Assembly: GCA_015068665.1 (NCBI GenBank)
Contig: SVKB01000002.1
Location: 1-64,000, forward strand
Length of the DNA stretch: 64,000 nt
Direction: 5' to 3'
Source: Oscillospiraceae bacterium
Lineage (GTDB): Bacteria > Bacillota > Clostridia > UMGS1840 > HGM11507
Position numbers and translations under genes: made by a program. Below, one piece after another: positions 44,504 to 54,037 of this stretch (position 1 is its first letter; each line of letters starts with the position of its first letter). A model generated the notes under the pieces. That model saw nothing but the letters and a program-made list of their open reading frames with translations. It searched no databases and was not told the origin of the DNA.

Positions 44504-47500
44504 TCCCTTCTATTTCGTTTATTACTTCTAATAAACTATCTGGATGTTTTTGCTTTGCATTAACAAAATCTTGAGCTCTGCTTTCTCCGTATTTTTTTTC
44601 CAAAAGTTTCCACAGAAGAGTGTTTTTCATTTGCTCACATATTTGAATACGAGGATCTTCAGGCATATCTGAGCTTAACAAAGTCCCCTTATAATCACCA
44701 CTATTAGTATCATATCGGTATAAATTTCCAGCCGGAGTAGCTACATAATAATCCACACCTAGTCTATCAGCTTCCGATGTGTCACTAAATTTTTTATCTA
44801 AAGAATTACCTGGATATGAAAAGCCATCTTTTTTATTATCTGTATACGCATCATACGAACCATGAGTGTGAGCTACCGCAACTGCATTAACATCAAACGA
44901 CTTAAAATAAAATCCATTTTTTCGTTCTTCCTCTGTTTCATAGTCGTTTCTTGGCTCATCATAATAATAAACTTCATTCCCATTTTCATCTTTTTTCATA
45001 AAAATAAAAGAAAAAAATTCTTCTTCTGTTTCTATTGAATGTTCTCCAATATAAAATCCGAAATCTTCAGCTGCTTCATCTTTCGTCGAAAAAAGTTCCC
45101 AAGGATCCAACCCCAACGGATCCACAAACATAACCGGATTATTACTGCAATATACATACCAGTTAAGTCCATCCTTTATTGGATCTTCCGAGATAAATCT
45201 GCCTATAGTTGGGTCATAATATCTTGCTCTTAAGTATATTAAACCTGATTCAGTATCAAAATATTCTCCCGAGTATCTGAATGGGTTAGTATCATTCTCG
45301 TTTTCCGTTTTCTGATTACCGAATGCATCATAGGAATAGTCTTTTAATATAGTTCCGCTTTGGTTAACAAGCTTAGTTGTATCGTTATGGATATTAAATG
45401 AGTAGAACTCCTTAGAGCCATTTATATCTCTTGCAATCAGATGAAGACCACGGATATACAGTTGATTTTCTACATCTTTGTTATCCATTACAATATTCTG
45501 ACCGTCATAGAGATGCTTGGTTGTTATACCGTTTACGGTTTTTGACTGTCTTAGTCCGTTACCATCGTAGGTATATAAAGAGTCAAAATTATTATGGCTT
45601 GCTCTTGTTAGTCTGTTAAGAGGGTCATATTCATAATAGAAGGAATTGCCTGCACCCTCTGATATACTTACATTCTGACCTTCATATTCACTACTGAATT
45701 CTGCAATGGTTTTACTTAGGGTATTTCCGTCTTTATCGTATTTATATGAGCTAACAATCTCTTTATTTCCCGAAAGCTCTGTTTCATTCAAAAGAAGATT
45801 GTTTTTACCGTAGGTATAACCTGTTTCACTTAAAATATTTCCCGAAATATCTTCTTTTATTTTTCTTATTCTGTTCTGGAAATTATCGTAAGAATAAGTG
45901 GTTATACTTTCGTTTTCAACTGTTTCTTTTGTAAGTCTTCCAAGATTATCATAGATATAGCTTATAGTTGGCTTACTATTCTCAGTTATTGATTCAATAT
46001 TTCCGTCTGCATAGTATGAAACGCCAAAGCTTTCGGTTGAGCTTCTATATTGATTGGTTTTACCTGTTATACGGCTTGCTTTATCATAAGTATATAAAGT
46101 ATCAACGCCGTTGGTTGTTTCTTTTGTAAGCTTACCTGCTTTATCGTAGGTATATGATGCATTTGTGCCGTTACCTGAAACTGAGGTCAATCTATTCAAA
46201 ACATCATAGCCATATGATAAGCTTATTTTCTGCTCACCATCAACAGAGAGTTTAAAGCTTGTTCTGTTACCGTTTTTATCATAGGAATATGATTTTAAAA
46301 CTGAATCTTTTGATTCTTTTACAGGCATACAGTAATTATCATACTCATATTGTGTTACTCCTGATGAATCGGTCATAGAAAGCATATTTCCCGTTAAGTC
46401 GTAGGTATAGGAAATTTTTTCTTCTTTTTCACTATCTGTTGCAGTTATATCAAGAAGCTGACCGAGTCCGTCATAGCTATATTCCGTTACTGTGCCTGAT
46501 TTATCGGTAGTAGTTAAAACATTACCCAATTTATCGTAGGTATTTATAACACTCAGACCGTCAGGATATGTTATGCAAACAGGCTTATTTAAGTTATTAT
46601 ATGTAAAAGAGGTTATCTGATGGATATTACTGTTTTCTTCCTCTGAAACACTTGTTAAGCCTGTAATTGTTTTTAAAACATTACCATTATTATCATACAC
46701 GTATTTTGTGATATTGTCAACTGTTTCGCCCTTTACGATAACATAGACAGGACGGTTCATACTGTCATACACTGTATTTGATATTTTATAGGTTTCCTCT
46801 TCGCCCTCTTTGTTATTTTGGATTTTTTGCTGTGTGAGATTTCCGTTTTTATCATAGAAGAAGAGGGTTTTTGTATTTTCGGGGGTAATTACTTCAGTTT
46901 CTTTGCCCAGTTTATTATACGAAACTGAGGTAGTATTACCCATTTTATCGGTTGTTGCAACGGGTTCTCCGAATTTATTATAGCTTATATATTCGGTATT
47001 TCCCCTAGCATCCTTTGTTGATAAAGGTCGGTTTGCATAGTCATATGAATATGTTGTTATATTGCCTTTATAATCTTTATCGGTTAAAACATTCCCCATA
47101 ATATCATAGGTTAAATATCTCGTACGGTCACCGATTGTTTCACTTGTTACTCTTCCGTATTTATCTGAAACCTGTTTAATATTTATTATATCCGAAGCTG
47201 TTCTTGAAAGCTTTGTTTCATTTACAATGCTATCTTCAGTATAGGAATATGAATATTCTGATTTGCCGAGAAGCTTGTTATCTTCATATATCATCTCGCT
47301 CTTAGGCTGACCGTCTGAGTAATATTCATATTTCATTGTGCTTTTTATGGTATTTCCTTCGCTGTACACATTTTTAGTTTCAGGAAGGCTGTGAGGAGTA
47401 TATGTTAGAGAAGTTACAATTTCTCCGTCGATATACACTGCACTTTCTCTTCCAAGACTATCATAGTCAATTTTCTGAACTGTTCCGTTTTTATCGGTAA

Positions 47501-50500
47501 GGGTTATATCATTTTCACTTTGATTATATGATACTGTTTCAAAGGTATTATCAGGATAGATGTTTTTTACCGGTCTTTGCAGACTATCGTAGATAACAGT
47601 TGAAACACCTCCGTTGCCGTTCACAGTTTTATACACATTTCCGAAATAGTTATAATATTCCGTTACAGACACGTCTTCGGTATTTTCTGAAATATTAGAT
47701 ACATTTTTTATAGTAGTTGTTTTTATAAGAGTATTTTTGTCGGGATTTGAATCATCAAACGGCAGATACTCATAACTTATTTCAGTTATTCTGTTATCTT
47801 CTTCTGTTTCCCCTGATTTTGTTGCTTTTGTTACCTCACCAAACTCATTATACAGATAGTTGGTTTCTTCCTCGGTGGTATAGGTTGAGGCATTAGTTCC
47901 TTTTGATTGTATCTGAGTTTTTATAACGGAGGTTTGTGCTGAATTAAGCGTATTATATGTTCTTATCATTTTACCTGAGCTTTGATATACTTCCTCAGAT
48001 ATTTTTATACCATTTGCTCCATAAGAGCTTTTCTTTGTTTGCAGACCATCACTTTCTGTTACAGGCTGCTGACAGGAATTGTATTCATAGTCAATTTCAC
48101 TTACAAGAGGATTATCCTCATTTCCGTCTTTATAGATTTTTGTTGTTACTTTTATAGGAAGTTCGTTTCTCTCAAGCGTTGTTTCATAAGTATATGTTAT
48201 TTCTTTTCTTCCACCGGAAATAGTTTCCTCGGTTTTTATAAGCTGACTGCGTCTATTATATATTTCTTTGTATTCATAATCGGTTCCATCCTTGCAAGTT
48301 GTTGCAACACGGTTATACATATCCGTTTGATCATAGCCATATGTAAACACATTCTCGGGAACAGTACTGTCCTTTTGATAGTTTTCTTTGGATACAATAC
48401 GAATTCTATCCCTCGAAATTGCTTCCATTTTAGGAATTTTATATTTCTTTTCTTCATAATTATATTTTATTTTTCCTCCTGATGGCAGAGTAATTTCTTC
48501 GATATTAAATGTTAAACCGCTAAAAGTGGGAATTGCGCCTTTTCCATTAAGGTCACGTCCAAGGTCCCATGTGTTATGTCTATATCTGCCTTTGTAAATA
48601 ACAGTATTATTTTCAATATCATCAAAACCTTTTGTAACCTTAAAAGTATGTATATTATCTGTTACATATTTATTATCAGGGTCTTTTACATTGTCATTTT
48701 CACTGATATTTTCATATTTAACATAAGTTTCTCCGTCAACTTTAATGGCAGAAATTTTTCCTCCGGTATATTCAAAATCAATTCTTCTGCCAAATGTGTC
48801 AATAAATCCATCCCAACCATAATGCCAGCCAAGATACTTGATAGTATTTCCAAAACGGTCAGTTTTTTTGATGATTTTTTCGCCATTTGCAGAAAATGCT
48901 AAAACATTTCCCTCTTCAGTTACGGTATAAGTCTCAGATTTGCCATTAACATTTACCTCCCACACACCTTTTTCAAGGTCGCAGATTGTAAATTTTCGCT
49001 TCTCACTTCCTATAATTTCAAAGGTCATTTCTTCTTTTAAAAGTGATGCTGATTTTGAAAACATAACAATTCTGTCTGATATTTCAACACCATAGAAATA
49101 ATCGTTTTCAATAAGCTTTGCTTCAAGATATTCTAAGTTTCCTCTGTCAGTTACCTGAAGGCAGTTTAAGAAATAGGTTGTTTCTTCATTGTCAACAGGA
49201 GAAACTTCAAGTCGATAAGTATTCTCTTCTCTTGTCGCAGATGTGTCAAGGCCAACATATTTAACACCGTTTACCATTGACCATCCGTCGTCTTCTCCTC
49301 CAACAACATCCATAGTAACTTTTTTAGGAAGCAAAGCATCTGCCACCATTTTTCCTTCATATTCATATCCAAGTGGACTCTTATATTCATTTGACCCCCA
49401 GATTGTTCGGTTCCCTGAAATTTCAGGATAAGTCTGCCCATGAAGAAGCCAGGTCTTTTTAAACTCCTTATTTTCAACATCAAGCTTATCAAACACAATC
49501 AACGCTGCAGGAACTTTTTCGTCCTCTAAATCAAGAAACATAAATGAACGGTTATAGTCTTTTACTTTATCTGAATATGCATTTGCTAAATTACCCTTTA
49601 TGTAGGTATATTCAGGTGTTATCGGATTTTCAGGATCGATTTCCTGAGAAATTACTGTTGCACGTCTGTACTCAGGGTCATTCATCATTGTTTCAAAGGA
49701 GAATTCTCCACCTGAACCATAAGGATTTTTCTGCCCGCCTGTGTTAGTAACATACTGACTTACAGTAAAGTTTCTTAAAGGCTCGTCAGGATCATATACT
49801 AAGATACAGTTATGAGCAACGGTTTGTCTTGTGTATATTGAATGTTCCTCTGTGCCAAATAATTTATAAACACCCGAATCAGTTGCAAGAGGTCCTTTAT
49901 AATAAAGCTCAAAGTTACCTGCATCAAAATGCTGATGCGCTCCTGTATAGTATTCGTTAAAATGCATTGTTGCAATAGCAGTATCAGAATATATTCCCTC
50001 ATCCCATCCTGTTCTTGCAACCATAACTCCGTTTGGTGTTCCAAAATATTTAGAGTTAGGAAGATTATATATAGATTCTCTTTCAACATTAACATCATTA
50101 ACTATTAAGTAAAGATTAACCCCAACCCCAAAGGATGTAATAAATCCATCTCTGGTAGCAGAAACTGCAGAACGAACAAATTCATCCTTAACATAAGGGT
50201 CTTTGCTCATTACGTATTCCATAAAGGTTGTGTATGTATAAGGAAGAGCGTATGTCATAGGAGTGGTATTATATCCGTCTCCTGATAATGCTACCATTCC
50301 ATCAGGTCTTCTTGTGTATATCTGCCTTCCGTAAGCCATTGTTCCAAGCTGATTTGCATCGTAAGGAGCAGGAGCTCCCATACCGGTTATAAGAAGATAA
50401 GAATAAAGGTCTGCCTTATGTCTTACAATACCATAGTTAGTTCCTTCATGACGAATACCCCCCTGATGCAGGAATAATCTTTCGGGAACATAGTAGGTAT

Positions 50501-52148
50501 AAAATCTTCCTCCGACAAAATCCCATATATCAGGTCTTTCATCGTAAGTGGCAATTGCAAATGCAATCATTTCACGAAGCAACTGTTCTTCCGCTCCATG
50601 CCCTGCCATAGATAATTGCTTATCGGGCGGCCAACCGATTTCAGACATAGCCTGCCAACCTATACAAGTAGTAATTATCCTGTTTTTTTCTTCTTCTGTA
50701 AGAAGAGGATAACACCAGTCATAAATCATAGAAGCGCTATATATCTGACGGCCGGTATATCTGTAATAGTCAACAACGCCCCCGGTATTATCTACAGTTG
50801 AATACCAGGCTTCTCCGACCTCCATTGTTAAATCAATTGCTTCTCTTCCTCTTTTTTCATCACCATATAAAGCGTAATATAAAGCTTTTGATTCAATCTG
50901 CTCTAAAATACTTTCATCATGGGATTTCGGAAGCTTTATAGTTTTATTAACATTAGCTTCAAAAACGCTTTTTGCATAGGCATTTTCGGGATGCTCAATA
51001 TTAGCTTTAATATCATCTATTTTATCGGGAGTAAAATGAATTCTCGGATGCTGACCTTTTTTGGGATTATACGGCGGAAGCGGTGTGTTTGGTACAAGTG
51101 TGGGATTTTCAGGAATCACAACTTCTTTCACCATTCCCTCCGGCATATATAAGTTTTCACTTGTAACCAAAAACTGATCCATGCTCCAATTCATATGAAC
51201 GGGATTAATTCTTAATGTTGCAGTCTGCCCTGCCTCTAAAGGTATCTGTTGCCCGACAGTGGTCCAGGACCAGCCTTCCGCAATAGGATAGTTAACATCA
51301 GAAAAACTGCTGTTGTCAACTGCTGTAAACCATCTTCTGGAGCCCGTTGTTTCAAAAAGACCTCTTACCCAGATATTGTATCGTCCCTTTCTGGTTGCAG
51401 TAAAAGTAAACTCAATTACTCCCTCTGCACCAACTGCCGGCTTCGTTGTAGTACCTCTTATGGTACATTTAACAGCCTTTTTTCCCGATGCATCATCATA
51501 TCCTAAAATCGTCATACCTGATTTTAAAGTGCAATCTTCAACCTCAAACACTGCACCATCCCCGGATACAACACATTCTTTTGTTTGCTCATTTAATTTT
51601 GAGGATACAGGCTTTTCCATTGGAACCACATCTTTCGGTTCTTCGGGTATATATGCTTTATCATCGGTTACATAGATAGAATCAAAGCATACAGTATACT
51701 CTCTGTGACAAAGCTCAAGCTTGTGCAGACCGGATGTCAGATAAGACGTATCTATAATTTCCCATTTAAAATCTCCGGTATATGTACCTTTATATTGCTT
51801 CCAGTCTCCATCGTCCCATCTATAATAGATATTAACGGCCGAAGTGTTTGAAAAATATACTCTTAAAATGGTATTATATTCCCCATCTTTTGGAATATTA
51901 TAAATCATTGATATATCGTCATTTTTTATTTCTCCGATTGATGCGATATTACCATATGTGGGACGTATATAATACCCACCGCTTGCAGAAGGCGACGAAA
52001 CTCTATACATACCGCTTTTAAAGGATGTATTTTCAAGTTCATAGCTTGTATTAATCTCATATTTATCCGATGCCCCGAAAGAAACAGCCGGAATAAGTGA
52101 AATTATTAAAGATAATACAACTAAAAAATATATTATTTTCTTATACAT
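44496..52148 (-). CDS. Heparinase-fold lyase fused to RHS/YD-repeat toxin
   Basis: Exported chimera of 2,550 residues in one open frame. Signal peptide (1-24); two carbohydrate-binding-like domains (about 28-140 and 172-335); heparinase II/III toroid from GQHPRIHFTPDK (about 364); beta-sandwich with GAHQHFDAGNFELYYKG (about 736) and TRQTVAHNCI; junction near 1085; RHS/YD repeats (about 1090-2290, many YDxxGN motifs); the RHS core RYSGEYFDTESGLIYLRARY to DPLGLDPW (2290-2348); and a variable C-terminal domain (2348-2550) of DUF4329 type with AVAHTHG and FSDTSEAD, a JAB-like metal site. WapA-type toxins share this plan but carry wall-binding domains instead of a lyase. Start has a GAGGA site. 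Expression as one protein is inferred. Confidence 0.85.
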   Translation of the reverse strand: MYKKIIYFLVVLSLIISLIPAVSFGASDKYEINTSYELENTSFKSGMYRVSSPSASGGYYIRPTYGNIASIGEIKNDDISMIYNIPKDGEYNTILRVYFSNTSAVNIYYRWDDGDWKQYKGTYTGDFKWEIIDTSYLTSGLHKLELCHREYTVCFDSIYVTDDKAYIPEEPKDVVPMEKPVSSKLNEQTKECVVSGDGAVFEVEDCTLKSGMTILGYDDASGKKAVKCTIRGTTTKPAVGAEGVIEFTFTATRKGRYNIWVRGLFETTGSRRWFTAVDNSSFSDVNYPIAEGWSWTTVGQQIPLEAGQTATLRINPVHMNWSMDQFLVTSENLYMPEGMVKEVVIPENPTLVPNTPLPPYNPKKGQHPRIHFTPDKIDDIKANIEHPENAYAKSVFEANVNKTIKLPKSHDESILEQIESKALYYALYGDEKRGREAIDLTMEVGEAWYSTVDNTGGVVDYYRYTGRQIYSASMIYDWCYPLLTEEEKNRIITTCIGWQAMSEIGWPPDKQLSMAGHGAEEQLLREMIAFAIATYDERPDIWDFVGGRFYTYYVPERLFLHQGGIRHEGTNYGIVRHKADLYSYLLITGMGAPAPYDANQLGTMAYGRQIYTRRPDGMVALSGDGYNTTPMTYALPYTYTTFMEYVMSKDPYVKDEFVRSAVSATRDGFITSFGVGVNLYLIVNDVNVERESIYNLPNSKYFGTPNGVMVARTGWDEGIYSDTAIATMHFNEYYTGAHQHFDAGNFELYYKGPLATDSGVYKLFGTEEHSIYTRQTVAHNCILVYDPDEPLRNFTVSQYVTNTGGQKNPYGSGGEFSFETMMNDPEYRRATVISQEIDPENPITPEYTYIKGNLANAYSDKVKDYNRSFMFLDLEDEKVPAALIVFDKLDVENKEFKKTWLLHGQTYPEISGNRTIWGSNEYKSPLGYEYEGKMVADALLPKKVTMDVVGGEDDGWSMVNGVKYVGLDTSATREENTYRLEVSPVDNEETTYFLNCLQVTDRGNLEYLEAKLIENDYFYGVEISDRIVMFSKSASLLKEEMTFEIIGSEKRKFTICDLEKGVWEVNVNGKSETYTVTEEGNVLAFSANGEKIIKKTDRFGNTIKYLGWHYGWDGFIDTFGRRIDFEYTGGKISAIKVDGETYVKYENISENDNVKDPDNKYVTDNIHTFKVTKGFDDIENNTVIYKGRYRHNTWDLGRDLNGKGAIPTFSGLTFNIEEITLPSGGKIKYNYEEKKYKIPKMEAISRDRIRIVSKENYQKDSTVPENVFTYGYDQTDMYNRVATTCKDGTDYEYKEIYNRRSQLIKTEETISGGRKEITYTYETTLERNELPIKVTTKIYKDGNEDNPLVSEIDYEYNSCQQPVTESDGLQTKKSSYGANGIKISEEVYQSSGKMIRTYNTLNSAQTSVIKTQIQSKGTNASTYTTEEETNYLYNEFGEVTKATKSGETEEDNRITEISYEYLPFDDSNPDKNTLIKTTTIKNVSNISENTEDVSVTEYYNYFGNVYKTVNGNGGVSTVIYDSLQRPVKNIYPDNTFETVSYNQSENDITLTDKNGTVQKIDYDSLGRESAVYIDGEIVTSLTYTPHSLPETKNVYSEGNTIKSTMKYEYYSDGQPKSEMIYEDNKLLGKSEYSYSYTEDSIVNETKLSRTASDIINIKQVSDKYGRVTSETIGDRTRYLTYDIMGNVLTDKDYKGNITTYSYDYANRPLSTKDARGNTEYISYNKFGEPVATTDKMGNTTSVSYNKLGKETEVITPENTKTLFFYDKNGNLTQQKIQNNKEGEEETYKISNTVYDSMNRPVYVIVKGETVDNITKYVYDNNGNVLKTITGLTSVSEEENSNIHQITSFTYNNLNKPVCITYPDGLSVINTYDKLGNVLTTTDKSGTVTEYSYDGLGQLLDITATDSEKEEKISYTYDLTGNMLSMTDSSGVTQYEYDNYCMPVKESKDSVLKSYSYDKNGNRTSFKLSVDGEQKISLSYGYDVLNRLTSVSGNGTNASYTYDKAGKLTKETTNGVDTLYTYDKASRITGKTNQYRSSTESFGVSYYADGNIESITENSKPTISYIYDNLGRLTKETVENESITTYSYDNFQNRIRKIKEDISGNILSETGYTYGKNNLLLNETELSGNKEIVSSYKYDKDGNTLSKTIAEFSSEYEGQNVSISEGAGNSFYYEYDPLNRLTRASHNNFDSLYTYDGNGLRQSKTVNGITTKHLYDGQNIVMDNKDVENQLYIRGLHLIARDINGSKEFYSFNIHNDTTKLVNQSGTILKDYSYDAFGNQKTENENDTNPFRYSGEYFDTESGLIYLRARYYDPTIGRFISEDPIKDGLNWYVYCSNNPVMFVDPLGLDPWELFSTKDEAAEDFGFYIGEHSIETEEEFFSFIFMKKDENGNEVYYYDEPRNDYETEEERKNGFYFKSFDVNAVAVAHTHGSYDAYTDNKKDGFSYPGNSLDKKFSDTSEADRLGVDYYVATPAGNLYRYDTNSGDYKGTLLSSDMPEDPRIQICEQMKNTLLWKLLEKKYGESRAQDFVNAKQKHPDSLLEVINEIEGNG

Positions 52149-52179
52149 TTTCTTCCTCGTTCTCTCATAATTTTCAAAC

Positions 52180-52213
52180 AGGGATGTTCAAAAAGACTTG
52201 CTTTTCTAACATC
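52180..52213. repeat. Hairpin between peptide and lyase-RHS genes
   Basis: Arms GGGATGTT and AACATCCC with A/T-rich continuation form a 13-14 bp stem. No T-tract follows on the minus strand, so it could be a processing or partial-termination site within the operon. Confidence 0.5.
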
Positions 52214-52246
52214 CCCTTTCCCTGCTAAAAAATTAAAATGTATTTA

Positions 52247-52393
52247 TTATGAGCTGAATTCACATGTTGTGATGGAGTTTTCATAATCATTTACCTGATT
52301 ATCATCCAACCAACCGGATAAACCTACCTGTGCAATTTTTGTATCAGGAGTAATTATTGATAAATCTATAGTTGGTTTTATATATTTTTTCAT
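52247..52393 (-). CDS. 48-residue peptide gene
   Basis: Short gene with a strong ribosome site (AAGGAGG, eight bases before ATG). The product starts MKKYIKPTIDLSIITPDT and ends in TTCEFSS, with an inner QVGLSGWLDDNQ segment. No signal peptide is visible. It fills the gap between the secreted protein gene and the lyase-RHS gene on the same strand. It resembles short conserved peptides of the MKKYxKP type that occur in Clostridia and whose role is unknown. A leader or modified peptide is possible but there is no maturase nearby. Confidence 0.6.
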   Translation of the reverse strand: MKKYIKPTIDLSIITPDTKIAQVGLSGWLDDNQVNDYENSITTCEFSS

Positions 52394-52406
52394 TTTAATT
52401 ACCTCC

Positions 52407-54005
52407 TTACTCTAAATTACCCGCAGGAATTGTATATTCATTTGTGGTACCATATTGATATTCTCCGTTATAGGAAATATAAGGTCTTACAAAATATGTA
52501 TTTCCTGGAACAATTTTATTTCCGTAGAATAATATACCATAGCTTCCGTCAACATTTCTTGCAGCCTCTGCTTTTAGCGCACAATTATCAACTGTAAGCT
52601 CATCAACGGGTTCATCAGAAATTAACATACCATATTCCAAAGTATCCATTGCTGTTGCCATTCCGATATTGAACTTTGATGCTGCAAGGATATATGTGGT
52701 ATCTTCAGTAAGAGCGGAGTTTCCATCAGCATCTTTAACATTTGCAAGATTAACATCTTCGTCAACTAAATTTGTGCCGGAAAATACAGCTGTTGCATCT
52801 GATACATTGATATTATCAACAAAATCAGATAATTCATAGTCATACGGATAAACTGTATAGGTTAAAGGCTCAATAGTAAATACATTACCTTCTCCATCAG
52901 CAGTAACTCCACCCTCGGTATAAGAAATTCTCTGATAATCAAGGTTGTTTGACAATTGCTGGTTTGCATAAGTACCATTAATCCAGCAGTGAGCAACATT
53001 TGATTTATCAAGTATTACAGTAAAGGGATATTCGTTACCTTCTTCCAAAGTATCGCAAGGTACATTTAAGTACTGTCTTCTTAAGCTTGCTGTATTATTT
53101 GCCTGAGTACCCTCGATAGTAATGGTAATCGGGCAATTTGCAATTCGGTCATTAGTTTCAACTCTGTTATCCACTTTAACAGAACCTGTGATATATATTA
53201 AGTTTCTTGATACAGGTAATTTTTCTTTAAAGGTACACTGAACCCAGATACCCCATCCATTATTTCCGCCGGCTGTTGTTACTGAGGTAAATGTATTTCC
53301 GTTTGATGTACCGTAATTACTTCTTATTGTATTAGTTGTTTCATATGTAAGAGCTGTTTCATACATTTTTAAAATATCGTCTAATTCTACAGACGCATCG
53401 TAATGAGTAACGATTGGATTTGTAAATGTTAAAACATTACTCTTGGTAGGGTCAACTGCTGATTTTTCGTAATATCTTATATCAGAAATGGTTGCAGGAG
53501 CTGCCTGCCCCGGTGCTCTTCCTATAAGATGTCCGTTATAATATACGTAAACTTCTTGTTCAGGTGTATTTATAACGGTAAGTTTACTTGAAGTACCTGT
53601 TGTGCCTAATGCAGAACCCGGGATATTTGCAACAATTGCAGCGCCGAAATATACTCTCGCATAGGTATCTATTGCAATAGTGTTTGTTTCGTATCTTTCG
53701 TTTACAGCGATATCAAGAGTGTAAACAAGATATGAACCATATGAATATGCACCGGTTCCTTCAGCATTGTTTACATTAACATATACTCTCATACCATTTC
53801 CGGCTGTTCCATCCTCTGCGCTTTTAGCAGATGTTACCATTTTACCACCGGTTACATTTTGCGATGTTGCATAAGTTACATTTAATGCAGGATTTGAAGT
53901 ACTTATAGGCTGAATTGCTACATCAGATGCCATTACAGGCATAAATGATGCTAACATAGCAACTGCCATCAAAAGCACTAAAAGGGTTTTAATAGATTTT
54001 TGCAT
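52407..54005 (-). CDS. Secreted beta-rich protein of unknown function
   Basis: Exported protein of 532 residues. Clear signal peptide (MQKSIKTLLVLLMAVAMLASFMPVMA|SD). The rest is beta-rich, Thr/Asn/Val-rich and acidic, without an anchor, SLH or known catalytic motif. Two related segments of about 170 residues (near 40-210 and 215-385) may each be a lectin- or jelly-roll-like domain, for example ISDIRYYEKS. It sits between the GH3 gene and the 48-residue peptide gene on the same strand, in the AraC-linked lyase-RHS locus. A carbohydrate-binding role is only a guess. Ribosome site AAGGAGGAA. Confidence 0.75.
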   Translation of the reverse strand: MQKSIKTLLVLLMAVAMLASFMPVMASDVAIQPISTSNPALNVTYATSQNVTGGKMVTSAKSAEDGTAGNGMRVYVNVNNAEGTGAYSYGSYLVYTLDIAVNERYETNTIAIDTYARVYFGAAIVANIPGSALGTTGTSSKLTVINTPEQEVYVYYNGHLIGRAPGQAAPATISDIRYYEKSAVDPTKSNVLTFTNPIVTHYDASVELDDILKMYETALTYETTNTIRSNYGTSNGNTFTSVTTAGGNNGWGIWVQCTFKEKLPVSRNLIYITGSVKVDNRVETNDRIANCPITITIEGTQANNTASLRRQYLNVPCDTLEEGNEYPFTVILDKSNVAHCWINGTYANQQLSNNLDYQRISYTEGGVTADGEGNVFTIEPLTYTVYPYDYELSDFVDNINVSDATAVFSGTNLVDEDVNLANVKDADGNSALTEDTTYILAASKFNIGMATAMDTLEYGMLISDEPVDELTVDNCALKAEAARNVDGSYGILFYGNKIVPGNTYFVRPYISYNGEYQYGTTNEYTIPAGNLE

Positions 54006-54037
54006 TTTTGTTTCCTCCTTAAAGTTATATAATTTTT

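Noticed and set aside
45300-48900. Several long open frames on the + strand (for example 47982-48482)
   Set aside because: They are antisense shadows of the YD-repeat region of the lyase-RHS gene, without ribosome sites.
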